Shown one piece after another: positions 1 to 8,294 of a DNA stretch of 64,000 bases. Within the stretch, counting starts at the first letter, position 1; each line of letters begins with the position of its first letter. This DNA is from Bifidobacterium pullorum DSM 20433 (GTDB lineage: Bacteria > Actinomycetota > Actinomycetes > Actinomycetales > Bifidobacteriaceae), in contig NZ_JDUI01000007.1 of the NCBI RefSeq assembly GCF_000771405.1, positions 124,001 to 188,000 of the forward strand, written 5' to 3'. The position numbers and the translations under genes were made by a program. The notes beneath the pieces are model-generated. The model was not told where the DNA came from, did no database searches, and was given only the letters and a program-made list of their open reading frames with translations.

Positions 1-411
1 AGCCTCGCCTGCAGTAAAGCCGGCCGTAACACCGAGGATCTCGGCACGCGGATCCAGTACCAGCACCTTGCCGCCGGCACGCACCAATGCGGCGAACGCG
101 GACTCATGCAGGGACCGGCCGACCGCGATCACGGTCACGTTCGCCCCAGCCTCGGCCAGACGTGCGCCCGCATACACGCCGTCGCCACCGTTGTCGCCGG
201 CACCGGCCAGCACCACGATGCGCGCATCGGCCACATCCATATCCTCATCGTCCAGCAGGCGGGCGGCGACTTCCGCCACCGCGTTCGCGGCCATGCGCAT
301 CAGTGGCACGCCGTCGTCCAACAACGGACGCTCCATGGCGCGCACCGTGGCGGCATCATAGGCTGAGTGCAGCAGTGTTTCGCGACGGTTCTCATGCTGG
401 TCCGGTACCAT
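1..411 (-). CDS. nnrE: NAD(P)H-hydrate epimerase (YjeF N-terminal domain), 3' part missing
   Basis: The minus strand is open from an ATG at 411 to the left edge, giving 137 residues. An AAAGGGG Shine-Dalgarno lies about 5 bases before the ATG. The translation has the YjeF N-terminal signature: a glycine-rich GAGDNGGDG loop about 70 residues in, followed by a Tyr-Ala-Gly and a Rossmann-like strand. This domain epimerises damaged, hydrated NAD(P)H so a partner dehydratase can repair it. In many bacteria it is fused to an ADP/ATP-dependent NAD(P)H-hydrate dehydratase. That half would lie beyond the window, so single-domain versus bifunctional cannot be decided. The gene is divergent from the dehydrogenase at 563. 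Confidence 0.85.
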   Translation of the reverse strand, partial: MVPDQHENRRETLLHSAYDAATVRAMERPLLDDGVPLMRMAANAVAEVAARLLDDEDMDVADARIVVLAGAGDNGGDGVYAGARLAEAGANVTVIAVGRSLHESAFAALVRAGGKVLVLDPRAEILGVTAGFTAGEA

Positions 412-562
412 GGAATCCCCTTTCAACATCCATGTCGATGGAACACTACTGTACTCGGCCGCGCCGGGTCGTGCACGCATCGACCTGCATCGCGAAACTC
501 CGAATCGTGTGAGGCGTACGACGACCGTAGAGTAGGTGGTAGTACATGGCGAAGGAGCGGAT

Positions 563-1606
563 ATGGCAACCTCGATTCCGGAAACGATGAAAGCGGTGGT
601 GTTCGAACAGGTCGGACAGTGGGCCGTCAGGCGGGTGCCGACGCCCAAGCTTGAGAACCCCACGGATCTGCTGGTCAAGGTGTTGGCCTGCGGCATCTGC
701 GGCACGGACAACCAGATCCTGCTGGACCCGCCCGGCGCGCACGCCACGCCCGGCGTGATCATCGGACACGAGATGGTGGCTGAGGTGGTGGCCGTGGGCA
801 GTGCCGTGGACGCGTTCAAACCGGGGGACATGGTGGTGGGCGACAACAACCTGCCGTGCGGGCATTGCACGATGTGCCACGGCGGGCAGTACAACGAGTG
901 CGCGTCGCTACGGTCGATGGGCGAGGACATCGACGGGTTCATGTGCCAGTACCAGGTCATGCCGCAGTCGCAGGCGATCAGGCTGCCGGCGGGGACCGCG
1001 GTGGACACGGCGGTGCTGACCGAACCGGTCAACTGCGCGATGGGTGCATTGCAGAAGCTCGACCTGCGGCCGGGCAAGTCGTATGCGGTGCTGGGCTGCG
1101 GGCCGATCGGACTGATGTTCGTGGCGTTGCTCAAGGCGTCGGGCGCGGCGCATATCGTGGCCAGCGACCTGTCCGCGGAACGGTTGGCGATGGCCGGCGG
1201 GCTGGGTGCCGACATCCTGTGCGCCAGCGGCGACGACCCGGCGGTCGCCTGCCGTGACGTGACCGATGGCATCGGCGTGGATGCGGTGATCGACGTGGTC
1301 GGCTGTCTGCTGCCGCAGGCGCTGGACTGCGTGCGCAAGGGCGGCGACGTGATCGCCTTCGGTCTGAACGCGCACAGCCGGCAGACCATTGACCAGGCGG
1401 ATCTGGCGATGCGGGGAGTGACGATCCACGGCACGTTCATCGGCCATTTCACCTTCGAGACGACGGCGCGCATGCTGGCGGCCGGCGTGGTGGACCTGCG
1501 CCGGCTGATCACCGACCGGTACGACATCGACGACTTCGGTGAGGCATTGGCCGCGCTGCGCTCAGGTTCCAGCTGCAAGGTCGTGATCTATCCGAACGAA
1601 CGGTGA
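563..1606 (+). CDS. Zinc-dependent medium-chain alcohol/polyol dehydrogenase
   Basis: This 347-residue protein has the medium-chain dehydrogenase layout. The catalytic-zinc cysteine lies in CGICGTD, followed by a GHE motif. Four cysteines spaced C-x2-C-x2-C-x7-C would hold the structural zinc. A Rossmann motif GCGPIGL binds NAD(P). Length fits the family (about 340-350). The ATG at 563 is chosen because GAAGGAG lies 5 bases upstream; a GTG 27 bases earlier has no such site. The substrate is not readable from sequence. Relatives include sorbitol, threonine and galactitol-phosphate dehydrogenases. Its stop overlaps the start of the next gene, so the two are probably co-transcribed. Confidence 0.88.
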   Translation: MATSIPETMKAVVFEQVGQWAVRRVPTPKLENPTDLLVKVLACGICGTDNQILLDPPGAHATPGVIIGHEMVAEVVAVGSAVDAFKPGDMVVGDNNLPCGHCTMCHGGQYNECASLRSMGEDIDGFMCQYQVMPQSQAIRLPAGTAVDTAVLTEPVNCAMGALQKLDLRPGKSYAVLGCGPIGLMFVALLKASGAAHIVASDLSAERLAMAGGLGADILCASGDDPAVACRDVTDGIGVDAVIDVVGCLLPQALDCVRKGGDVIAFGLNAHSRQTIDQADLAMRGVTIHGTFIGHFTFETTARMLAAGVVDLRRLITDRYDIDDFGEALAALRSGSSCKVVIYPNER

Positions 1607-1980
1607 TCGGCATGCGGATCAGCGACGACGAGTTCGACGCCGCGGTCGCCGAAGCGTTGGACAGCGTGCCGGAACGGTTCAAGGCCGTACTGCACAACAT
1701 CGCCATCACCGTGGCCGACGAGCCGACGGACCGCGAGCGCGGCACCATGGCCGACCCGCGCGGCGAACTGCTGGGCCTCTATCAGGGCGTGCCGCTGCCA
1801 CAACGCACCACCGGCTACAGCGGCGTGATGCCGGATATCATCACGATCTTCAAGGGCCCGCATGAGCGGGTCTGCCATACCCGCGCCCAACTGGTCGCGC
1901 AGATCCGCCGAACCGTGCTGCACGAGATCGGCCACTACTTCGGTTTCGACGACGACTACCTGCACGCGCACGGATACTGA
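1603..1980 (+). CDS. Zincin-like metallopeptidase family protein (PF06262-like)
   Basis: This short protein (about 125 residues) carries HEIGHYFGFDDD near its C-terminus. The HExxH zincin motif with a following acidic stretch is typical of the small PF06262 (former DUF1025) metallopeptidase family. The GTG at 1603 overlaps the dehydrogenase stop by four bases, which suggests translational coupling. An ATG at 1612 in the same frame is an alternative start. There is no signal peptide, so it should be cytoplasmic. Family members have no well-defined substrate; peptidase activity is inferred from the zinc motif only. It converges on the kinase gene with a 16-base gap. Confidence 0.8.
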   Translation: MIGMRISDDEFDAAVAEALDSVPERFKAVLHNIAITVADEPTDRERGTMADPRGELLGLYQGVPLPQRTTGYSGVMPDIITIFKGPHERVCHTRAQLVAQIRRTVLHEIGHYFGFDDDYLHAHGY

Positions 1981-1996
1981 TGCGTCGCGGCAGCCG

Positions 1997-3658
1997 TCAC
2001 CACGGCTGCGCGTACACCTCGAAGGAGTCGTATGCCGGCGGGTCGAACACGTCCATCGAGAACGGGCGCGAACCGCCTTCCGGCGGCCAGTCCACGAATG
2101 TGGTGTACCCGTAGATGATGGCACCCGCATCGTCACGTAGCACCAACGACACGTTCAATTGGCTCGACTGTTCCCGCACGCGTTCCGAATCCTTGGTAAC
2201 GAATATATCGCCCGAGAAAATCTCGCCGCCGTATCCGTCGGGTGCGGCGTTCAGGTTATCGACCTTGAAAGATGCGGATTCGCCGGAGTTCACATAGTTA
2301 TAGTCCTCGGGCTCCAGAATGGTGAAGTCGACGGTGGCGGGAACGGTTCCGTTGCTGTTGCCGGCCTGGGAGCCGAAATAGGTGGTCTCGCCCGGGAACG
2401 CGACCATCAGCGCTTGCGTGTGGGAGAACAGCACGGAACCGTCCTCGCTCCTCCCGGTGATCTCGACGGACGGGAATTGTATGCACACACTGTCGCTGGT
2501 GTTCCTCAGGCCGAACGCGTAGTGCACGAGACCGGATTCATCCGCCGACCAACCGGTTTCCACCAGTTCGAGCGGATTGTCGTATGCCGCGTCGCCGCGC
2601 GTGGCATCGTCGTCCTCGGAATCCTGCGTGGACGAATCGGGGGAGGGAACCATATCGTCGTCATTGTCGTCGGGCGATGTGTTCGGTTGCGGCCCGGCGT
2701 TCTGGGAGGTTCCGTTCGCCGCGGTTCCCTCCGCGTCGCCGTTCGCGACCCAGCGCGGGATCAACGTCATCGCCGCCACCAGCGCGACGATGACGATGCC
2801 GGCGATTGCAGCGATGATGATGGCGCGCGTCCGTATCCCGCCGTTCGACGCACCCAGCATGGAAACGGGAGCGGGGACGACCGGATCGACCGGATCGGAG
2901 GGAGCCGTGAGGGCTTGCGCGAACTGCTGCACACTCTGGTACCGGGCACTGGGCTCGAACGCCGAGGCGCGTTCGACGACCGCGCGCAGTCTGGGGGTGA
3001 TGTTCGGATCATCGGCCAGCAGTGTTGCATACGAGGCATCATCGGGGTAGATTCCGGTCAGCATGAAGCCGAGGATGCGCCCCAGCGAGAAGATGTCGGA
3101 CCGGACGTCGGTAGGGGCGAATCCATACTGTTCGGGGGAGGCGAATCCGTAGGTGCCGAGGGCGGTGGTGTCGCGGTTCCGGTTGGCCGTATTGGTGAAC
3201 GGTCTGGCGATGCCGAGGTCGATGATATGGGCGCCGTCGTCCGCGACGATGATATTCGCCGGGGTCAGATCGCGATGGAGGATGCCGAGCCGATGCAGTT
3301 CCTGAACGGCCTCGCAGATCTGCTGCGCGAGGCTGACGGCCTCGTTCTGCTGCAGCCGACCCCGTTCGGCGACGGCCTGTTCCAGGGTGAGGCCGGGTAT
3401 GTAGTCGAGGACGACGGCCACGCAGTCGGGCAGTTCGTACGTGGCCTCGACGCGGGGGAGTCGCGGGCAGGTGCTGCCGCCCAGGGCCGACCATACGCCA
3501 CGCTGAGCCAGCACGGTCGGGATCTTCTTGCGGACGAACGGGCCGACGCCGTCGATGGTGACCAGTTCGGTGACGCCGCGCGGACCGCGGGCCAGGACCT
3601 GTTCGACGTGGTAGGCGTCGTCGATGCCCATCGCGTGCATGGTCTGGGTGTCGTCCAT
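1997..3658 (-). CDS. Membrane-anchored serine/threonine protein kinase
   Basis: A 553-residue protein. Residues about 15-250 form a Hanks-type kinase domain, with a candidate ATP-binding lysine in VRKK (about 43-45), catalytic HRD at 128-130, Asn135 and the metal-binding Asp147. Two motifs differ from the usual form: HRDLTPAN instead of HRDLKPEN, and DLG instead of DFG. The activation segment ends GTYGFASPEQ. One membrane span follows at about 279-301. Then comes a Ser/Thr/Asp-rich linker and a 190-residue extracellular part without PASTA repeats that I do not recognise. It would sense outside the cell and phosphorylate inside. The two HTH genes next to it on the same strand are possible partners (inference). 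Confidence 0.9.
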   Translation of the reverse strand: MDDTQTMHAMGIDDAYHVEQVLARGPRGVTELVTIDGVGPFVRKKIPTVLAQRGVWSALGGSTCPRLPRVEATYELPDCVAVVLDYIPGLTLEQAVAERGRLQQNEAVSLAQQICEAVQELHRLGILHRDLTPANIIVADDGAHIIDLGIARPFTNTANRNRDTTALGTYGFASPEQYGFAPTDVRSDIFSLGRILGFMLTGIYPDDASYATLLADDPNITPRLRAVVERASAFEPSARYQSVQQFAQALTAPSDPVDPVVPAPVSMLGASNGGIRTRAIIIAAIAGIVIVALVAAMTLIPRWVANGDAEGTAANGTSQNAGPQPNTSPDDNDDDMVPSPDSSTQDSEDDDATRGDAAYDNPLELVETGWSADESGLVHYAFGLRNTSDSVCIQFPSVEITGRSEDGSVLFSHTQALMVAFPGETTYFGSQAGNSNGTVPATVDFTILEPEDYNYVNSGESASFKVDNLNAAPDGYGGEIFSGDIFVTKDSERVREQSSQLNVSLVLRDDAGAIIYGYTTFVDWPPEGGSRPFSMDVFDPPAYDSFEVYAQPW

Positions 3659-3727
3659 GATGCTCCTTTATGTATCGCCTGCGCGGTGCCCCTCGTCGGG
3701 CGGGACGGCCTGCGCCATGGCATCGCC

Positions 3728-4159
3728 TCACTTCGATTGTAGGAGGGGTTGCTCGCCCAACCGTTGCAATTCGTTATCCGTGGCGGTCAGGTCGAAACTG
3801 TGGTCGATGCACCAGATGATGATGGCGTCGCGCCGCTGTTTGCACCACAGCTCGGAGACCCCCGCCAGCCGGAGCAGACGTTGGGTTTCACGCAGATCGC
3901 AGTTCAAACCGATGGAGAGCATGATGGCATGGTCGCGGCCGGGGCGGCTCTTGCCGGAGAAGATGTCATAGACGACGGTGGCGTTCAGACCCGATTCGCG
4001 GGCCACTGCGGAACGTTTCATATCGTTGGCTTCACGCAGTGATTCAAGAAATGCAGTCAGAGTCTGATTGCTTGTGACATCCTGATCGAGATACGACTGG
4101 ATGTCGGAACTGGATATCAAACGATCGAGAAGTTCCTCCGTCAGCAGTTCCCGAGTCAT
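3728..4159 (-). CDS. HTH (XRE-like) DNA-binding protein, copy 1
   Basis: A 143-residue protein. The ATG at 4159 is chosen because AAGGAG lies 5 bases upstream; the longer open frame to 4231 has no support. The middle reads as an XRE-type helix-turn-helix, with SGLNATVVYDIFSGKSRP as the likely recognition region. A conserved tail follows, including ETQRLLRLAGVSELWCKQRR and an IIIWC segment. It is a clear paralogue of the protein at 4376-4897, nearly identical over about 60 residues in the second half and divergent at both ends. From memory, similar proteins often sit beside Ser/Thr kinases in gut bacteria. It is a candidate reader of the TTCAGT-N5-ACTGAA sites in this locus, which is untested. 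Confidence 0.75.
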   Translation of the reverse strand: MTRELLTEELLDRLISSSDIQSYLDQDVTSNQTLTAFLESLREANDMKRSAVARESGLNATVVYDIFSGKSRPGRDHAIMLSIGLNCDLRETQRLLRLAGVSELWCKQRRDAIIIWCIDHSFDLTATDNELQRLGEQPLLQSK

Positions 4160-4214
4160 ATGCTCTCCTTGCGTTATCAACGTCCTCGTTCCGTCACTCG
4201 CCGCCCGTTTGCAA

Positions 4215-4236
4215 CATATATACGTCAGCATATATG
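4215..4236. promoter_or_regulatory. AT-rich inverted repeat between the HTH genes
   Basis: CATATAT and ATATATG form a 7-bp inverted repeat around an 8-base spacer, 56 bases upstream of the first HTH gene's start. It stands out against GC-rich DNA. It could be an operator or part of the promoter for the minus-strand gene. It does not match the TTCAGT-N5-ACTGAA sites. I see no coding sequence in the 216-base gap from 4160 to 4375. Confidence 0.35.
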
Positions 4237-4375
4237 GAGCAGCCGGTCATCATCCGGTTTTCGACCGGTGTCGGCACGCGGCGATTCACGGTACGGATAG
4301 ACACTCGTTCGGACATGACCTGTTGGGTTGTCTGACGATGCGTGATGGTATGTGACCGCTTCGACGGGTTTCCCG

Positions 4376-4897
4376 TCACACACGCTTCGACATCAAAGGC
4401 TTCTCGTTGAACCGAATCAGCTCATGATCTATGGCCACCCTGTCGTACCCCTTGTTCACACACCAGATGATGATGGCGTCACGGCGCTGCTTGCACCACA
4501 ATTCGGAAACCCCAGCCAAACGCAGCAACCGTTGAGTCTCCTGCAGATCACAGTTCAACCCAATTGAAAGAATAATGGCATTATCCCTACCGGGACGGCT
4601 CTTCCCCGAGAACAGGTCATACACCACCGTCGGATTCAGTCCGGAAGCGCGAGCGACGTCGGCACGCGTCAATCCCTGCTGCTCCAACAGATTATGGAGA
4701 TAGTCGGTCAATTCGATATCGGCAACATGTCCTTCGTCCAAAAATGCGCCGATATCGTTACTGCGAAGGAGTCTATCCAGTAAATCCTCGGTCAGGCGGG
4801 CATCAAGCATGACTTTGTCGATTTGAGAAGAAGGATTCTGCCTTGAATCGAATCGTGATTCCCTCTCTTCACGATTCGTCCCTTTGGTAGCAGTCAT
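4376..4897 (-). CDS. HTH (XRE-like) DNA-binding protein, copy 2
   Basis: A 173-residue paralogue of the protein at 3728-4159, with a longer N-terminus of about 30 polar residues. The start at 4897 has AAGGAAG about 7 bases upstream. The HTH region (SGLNPTVVYDLFSGKSRPGR) and the tail through SELWCKQRRDAIIIWC are almost the same as in copy 1. Synonymous positions have drifted and this copy is more AT-rich. That pattern points to an old duplication with purifying selection on the second half. It is divergent from the membrane-protein gene at 5108, and the 4984-5004 palindrome lies between them. It probably regulates the locus; direct evidence is absent. Confidence 0.75.
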   Translation of the reverse strand: MTATKGTNREERESRFDSRQNPSSQIDKVMLDARLTEDLLDRLLRSNDIGAFLDEGHVADIELTDYLHNLLEQQGLTRADVARASGLNPTVVYDLFSGKSRPGRDNAIILSIGLNCDLQETQRLLRLAGVSELWCKQRRDAIIIWCVNKGYDRVAIDHELIRFNEKPLMSKRV

Positions 4898-4983
4898 ATC
4901 GGTGCTTCCTTCTATGCATACGCATCGTTACAGGGCTGCAGTCGTTAAAACAGTCGGTACCTTAACAAACTCCGAACCGTGCA

Positions 4984-5004
4984 AATTCAGTCAGCAACTG
5001 AATT
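4984..5004. promoter_or_regulatory. Palindromic operator candidate, site 1
   Basis: AATTCAGT, then CAGCA, then ACTGAATT is a perfect 8-bp inverted repeat with a 5-base spacer. It lies in the divergent gap between HTH copy 2 and the 5108 gene. The same core recurs at 8138-8156 and 9523-9541. An AATGGT hexamer 35 bases from its centre (5027-5032) could be a weak -10 for the plus-strand gene. Confidence 0.6.
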
Positions 5005-5107
5005 CAAGCTGCAGGAATTCCGAGAGAATGGTGTCAGTTTTGCGTCCCGGAAACGAGAGAGGAACACCATCGTTTTCGGGCATGGACGACCGAGAGAAGG
5101 AACGAGG

Positions 5108-6571
5108 ATGACCTCACCCAACGACGCACCGATGCCGGACAATCAGCCAACGAACGACGGCCAGCCGACAACACCTATGACCCCAGCACCTGCGACAACG
5201 ATGCCGATTCCTCAAAATCCTGAGTCGACCAATTGCATCGAGCGTCGATACACCCTCAGTGTGCAACAGCTGTTCCAAGCCATTCACGATCAGCTGACAA
5301 CCGGCGCAACATTCACCATGGACGACGAGGATGCACGCACCGGAACGGTTCGCTTCCACGCATTCGATGGCGCTCAGTGCACCGTGACCGTGACGGCGGA
5401 AGGCGCATTGGGTAGTGTCATTCGTTTGTCCGCCACCAACGATGACGGCAATAAGAGGTCCCAGGAATTCTTCGTCAAGCTTGATCAGCGACTTGGCGTG
5501 ACGCAGACCATTGACCCCTCTGGCGGCAACACCTCGATTTACGCTCCCGTGATGCCGAAGAAGCCTACATCCAAGCTCGCCGTATGGGGCATCATCATCG
5601 GCGCGCTGTTCGCGTTTCTCGCGTTTACCTCAGACTCCGGGCCGTCTTGGTTCTTCGGCTTTATCGCGGCGTTGCTGTCGGGCATGTCTCTGTATGCAAC
5701 TCGCACGAACGGCCCCAAGCAGGGACGGATTCTTTCGTACGTCGGCTTGGGACTTATCTCCATCGGCTTGGTTGTAGGTGGCATCAAAGCCATCGTCAGC
5801 AACGCGCAGGATAAGGCGGACCAGATGCCGGAATGCACCTCGTACACGTGGACCGATTCGGAGCTGGCCAAGATGCTTCCGGAACCGGAGTCGAAGCAGG
5901 GCGAAGTGACCCAGGATAGTAGCGACCACTTCAGTATTGAAATCTGCGACACCTCCGTTGAGCAGTTCAACACGTATGTCGCCGACGTCAAGGCCGCAGG
6001 ATTCAACGTCGACTATTCGAAGAGCGACGACTCCTTCCATGCGGACAACAAGGAAGGTTATTCCGTTTCCATTGACTACGAGTTCCTAGACAAAAACGAT
6101 GTCATGGAAATCAGCATCTCAGCCCCTCAAAACAATACCGATACGTCCACGTCGACGGATGAGGACACCAGTGATTCCGACACCGCGAAAAGCGATGAAC
6201 CGTCGGATACCGAGGACACGACATCGTTGTCCGATGACAAGCAGTCGGGCTCCTCATCCGAGTCGGAACAGCCCGCTCAGACCGAACAGCCGAGCACCAC
6301 GGCCGATGATGATTTCAAGGCGACCATGGACTCATACGAGGCATTCTTCGATGAGTGGATTGAATTCATGACCACGTACAACGCGGAAGGAAATCCACTG
6401 AGCATGCTGGCCGACTATACACAGATGATGGCGCAATACACCGAGACGATGTCCAAGATGGACGCCATTGATGAGACCACGCTGACTCCTGAACAGCAGC
6501 AGTACTTCCTTGAAGTGCAGGGGCGCATCAACGAAAAGATTCTTTCCGCAAACCTGCAACAACAGTACTGA
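5108..6571 (+). CDS. DUF6591-type membrane protein with C-terminal helical domain
   Basis: A 487-residue protein. The start at 5108 follows AAGGAACGAGG; the longer in-frame extension to 4979 has no ribosome site and would run through the palindrome. Residues 1-40 are Pro/Thr-rich. About 41-135 form a small cytoplasmic-looking domain. Three membrane spans lie at about 157-173, 181-197 and 208-230. Residues about 240-340 resemble a DUF6591 domain. A Ser/Thr/Asp-rich linker covers 340-398. The last 85 residues form a helical domain that reappears in the lipoprotein at 8295-8780 (FKA-MDSYEA, MLADY, QYFLEVQ-R-N-K-L). Function is unknown. It heads a run with the zinc-ribbon and SPFH genes. Confidence 0.8.
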   Translation: MTSPNDAPMPDNQPTNDGQPTTPMTPAPATTMPIPQNPESTNCIERRYTLSVQQLFQAIHDQLTTGATFTMDDEDARTGTVRFHAFDGAQCTVTVTAEGALGSVIRLSATNDDGNKRSQEFFVKLDQRLGVTQTIDPSGGNTSIYAPVMPKKPTSKLAVWGIIIGALFAFLAFTSDSGPSWFFGFIAALLSGMSLYATRTNGPKQGRILSYVGLGLISIGLVVGGIKAIVSNAQDKADQMPECTSYTWTDSELAKMLPEPESKQGEVTQDSSDHFSIEICDTSVEQFNTYVADVKAAGFNVDYSKSDDSFHADNKEGYSVSIDYEFLDKNDVMEISISAPQNNTDTSTSTDEDTSDSDTAKSDEPSDTEDTTSLSDDKQSGSSSESEQPAQTEQPSTTADDDFKATMDSYEAFFDEWIEFMTTYNAEGNPLSMLADYTQMMAQYTETMSKMDAIDETTLTPEQQQYFLEVQGRINEKILSANLQQQY

Positions 6572-6616
6572 ACTGCGCAAAGCGTGCTCCTTCTCAACGG
6601 GAAAGGCAAGAATGAC

Positions 6617-6856
6617 ATGGCTCGACAACAGGACGACATGAGTCCCTTGGCGCAATTCCTGCCGGGCATCACCGAAGTCGTGGATTCCATCAAGGATGCG
6701 TTCGGCACAAGCCAAGAAGCATCGCCGAGTACGGGGCCTCGTACTCCGCGCAATGCCATGACCACGACCTGCGAAGGTTGCGGCGCGCCATTGATAGGGA
6801 AACAGCATAGCGTCGTGAAATGCGATTACTGCGACCGGGAAACTCGGTTGCAGTAA
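6617..6856 (+). CDS. Small zinc-ribbon protein
   Basis: A 79-residue protein. Its C-terminus has CEGCGAPL and CDYCDRETRLQ, two CxxC pairs 17 residues apart that make a zinc ribbon. The N-terminal half is predicted to be amphipathic and polar. The ATG at 6617 follows GAAAGGCAAG; an earlier in-frame start near 6584 is possible but has a weaker site. It sits 36 bases before the SPFH gene. Zinc-ribbon proteins commonly travel with SPFH-SHOCT proteins, for example the ydj genes of Bacillus (from memory). A role as adaptor for the SPFH protein is inferred. Confidence 0.75.
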   Translation: MARQQDDMSPLAQFLPGITEVVDSIKDAFGTSQEASPSTGPRTPRNAMTTTCEGCGAPLIGKQHSVVKCDYCDRETRLQ

Positions 6857-6892
6857 TCGTTCCAACGACGTATCAGCAGAGGTGAAACGCAC

Positions 6893-8071
6893 ATGGCCAT
6901 ATTCAAAGCATTCGGCGGATCAATCAGCGGCGCGTTTGCGGACCTGTGGAAGGAAATCATCACAGCAGGCCCATTCCACGAGCATACGGCCGTGGCTCCG
7001 GGGGCTCTCAAACACGTCAACAATGAGCGTGGAGTCAACGAGAACGGCTCGGAAGGCATCATCACCAACGGCTCGCACATCTACGTTCCCGAGAATACCG
7101 CAGCGTTCATCTTCTCCGAATCAGGTATCGAGAACGTCATCATCGAACCCGGCGGATACGAGTATCGCAACGGCGAGGAGAGCGTTCTGGCCGGCGATGG
7201 CATCGGTTCACTGTTCAAACAGATCGGCGATCGATTTACGTTCGGCGGCCAACCGGTTGAGAACAAATACGTATCCTTTATCAACCTGCGTGAGATTCGT
7301 GGCATCAAATTCGGAACCCACGCTCCTGTGGCATATCACGACAAGTTCTACGGAACCGATTTGGAAATCCGATCTCGCGGCACAATGTCATTGAAGGTGA
7401 CCGATCCGGTACGGTTCGTCCGCAATTTTGTGCCGGCCAACACCACCACGTACTCATTCGATCAGCCCGGAGCCCGCGAACAGATTCTTTCCGAATTCGT
7501 TCAATCCTTCATCGTGGCGATCAACTCGTTATCAAACGAATATCGCATCACCCAGCTACCGGCACAGGCCAACTCCATCGCAGAGCAAATCCGCAACGAT
7601 CAAGCCAACGCCGGTATGTGGGAACAGCGGTTTGGTTTCCGGGTCGTCGGCGTCGGTATCGAAAGCATCGAGTTCACGGAACAGTCGCGACTGCTGGTAC
7701 AGCAGTATGCGTCAACCAAGATGAACATCGCCGCCTATGAGGGAATCTCGCAACAGGCGGGCAATATCGCGGCTCAACAGCATATCGCGCGAGGTATCGA
7801 GCAGCATGGTCTGGGCGAAGGCGGCGGCATGCTGTTCGGCATGAACCTGGCCCAGGCGATGGATCCGTTGACAGCGGCGGCCGCCGGACGTCAACCAACT
7901 GTCGCGGCGGGCGCAACGGTGACAACAGACCTTCCGACGCAGGAACCGGATCCTCGGATGAGCATCGAACAACAGATCGATGCGGTGAAGAAACTCAAAG
8001 AGCTGCTGGATATCGGGGTTCTCACCCAACAGGAGTTCGATGCGAAGAAGAAGGACATCCTAGGATTGTAG
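6893..8071 (+). CDS. SPFH/band-7 domain protein with C-terminal SHOCT (YdjI-like)
   Basis: A 392-residue protein. The start at 6893 has AGAGGTG upstream. The N-terminal 300 residues look like the YdjI/'virion core' branch of the SPFH superfamily: an INLREIRGIKFGT stretch, a beta-rich band-7-type region, then helices ending near the Ala/Gly-rich segment at about 300-340. The last 38 residues (QIDAVKKLKELLDIGVLTQ, EFDAKKKDIL) are a SHOCT domain, a short oligomerisation motif. There is no obvious membrane helix, so peripheral membrane scaffolding is likely. In Bacillus a YdjI-type protein acts with PspA in membrane-stress response. No pspA is seen here. Confidence 0.85.
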   Translation: MAIFKAFGGSISGAFADLWKEIITAGPFHEHTAVAPGALKHVNNERGVNENGSEGIITNGSHIYVPENTAAFIFSESGIENVIIEPGGYEYRNGEESVLAGDGIGSLFKQIGDRFTFGGQPVENKYVSFINLREIRGIKFGTHAPVAYHDKFYGTDLEIRSRGTMSLKVTDPVRFVRNFVPANTTTYSFDQPGAREQILSEFVQSFIVAINSLSNEYRITQLPAQANSIAEQIRNDQANAGMWEQRFGFRVVGVGIESIEFTEQSRLLVQQYASTKMNIAAYEGISQQAGNIAAQQHIARGIEQHGLGEGGGMLFGMNLAQAMDPLTAAAAGRQPTVAAGATVTTDLPTQEPDPRMSIEQQIDAVKKLKELLDIGVLTQQEFDAKKKDILGL

Positions 8072-8137
8072 ATTCCGCAGGGAGGAACTTCCCTGCAGTG
8101 CAGTCGATGGGCACTATACACTTCCGGCGATCAACAC

Positions 8138-8156
8138 ATTCAGTTATCAACTGATT
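8138..8156. promoter_or_regulatory. Palindromic operator candidate, site 2
   Basis: ATTCAGT-TATCA-ACTGATT is the same inverted repeat as at 4984, with the same 5-base spacer and one mismatch in the outer arm. It lies 139 bases upstream of the lipoprotein start. A TATGGT at 8183-8188, or the overlapping GAATAT, could be the -10. Just upstream, GCAGGGA and TCCCTGC (8077-8096) form a small hairpin after the SPFH gene, without a T-run. Confidence 0.55.
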
Positions 8157-8294
8157 ATCGGTTATCGGACAACATCGAGAATATGGTTAACCATTCAAAT
8201 CAACGGCAACGGAACGTGCGAGGTGCAACAAGGCATCCTCGTCATTGTTCGGCGGCGACTAGCCGCACCGCAGCCTTTGAGGAAAGGAACGACC

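Noticed and set aside
2159-3742. Long open frame opposite the Ser/Thr kinase
   Set aside because: It mirrors the kinase gene, has no family features and no ribosome site. High-GC codons make the antisense frame free of stops.
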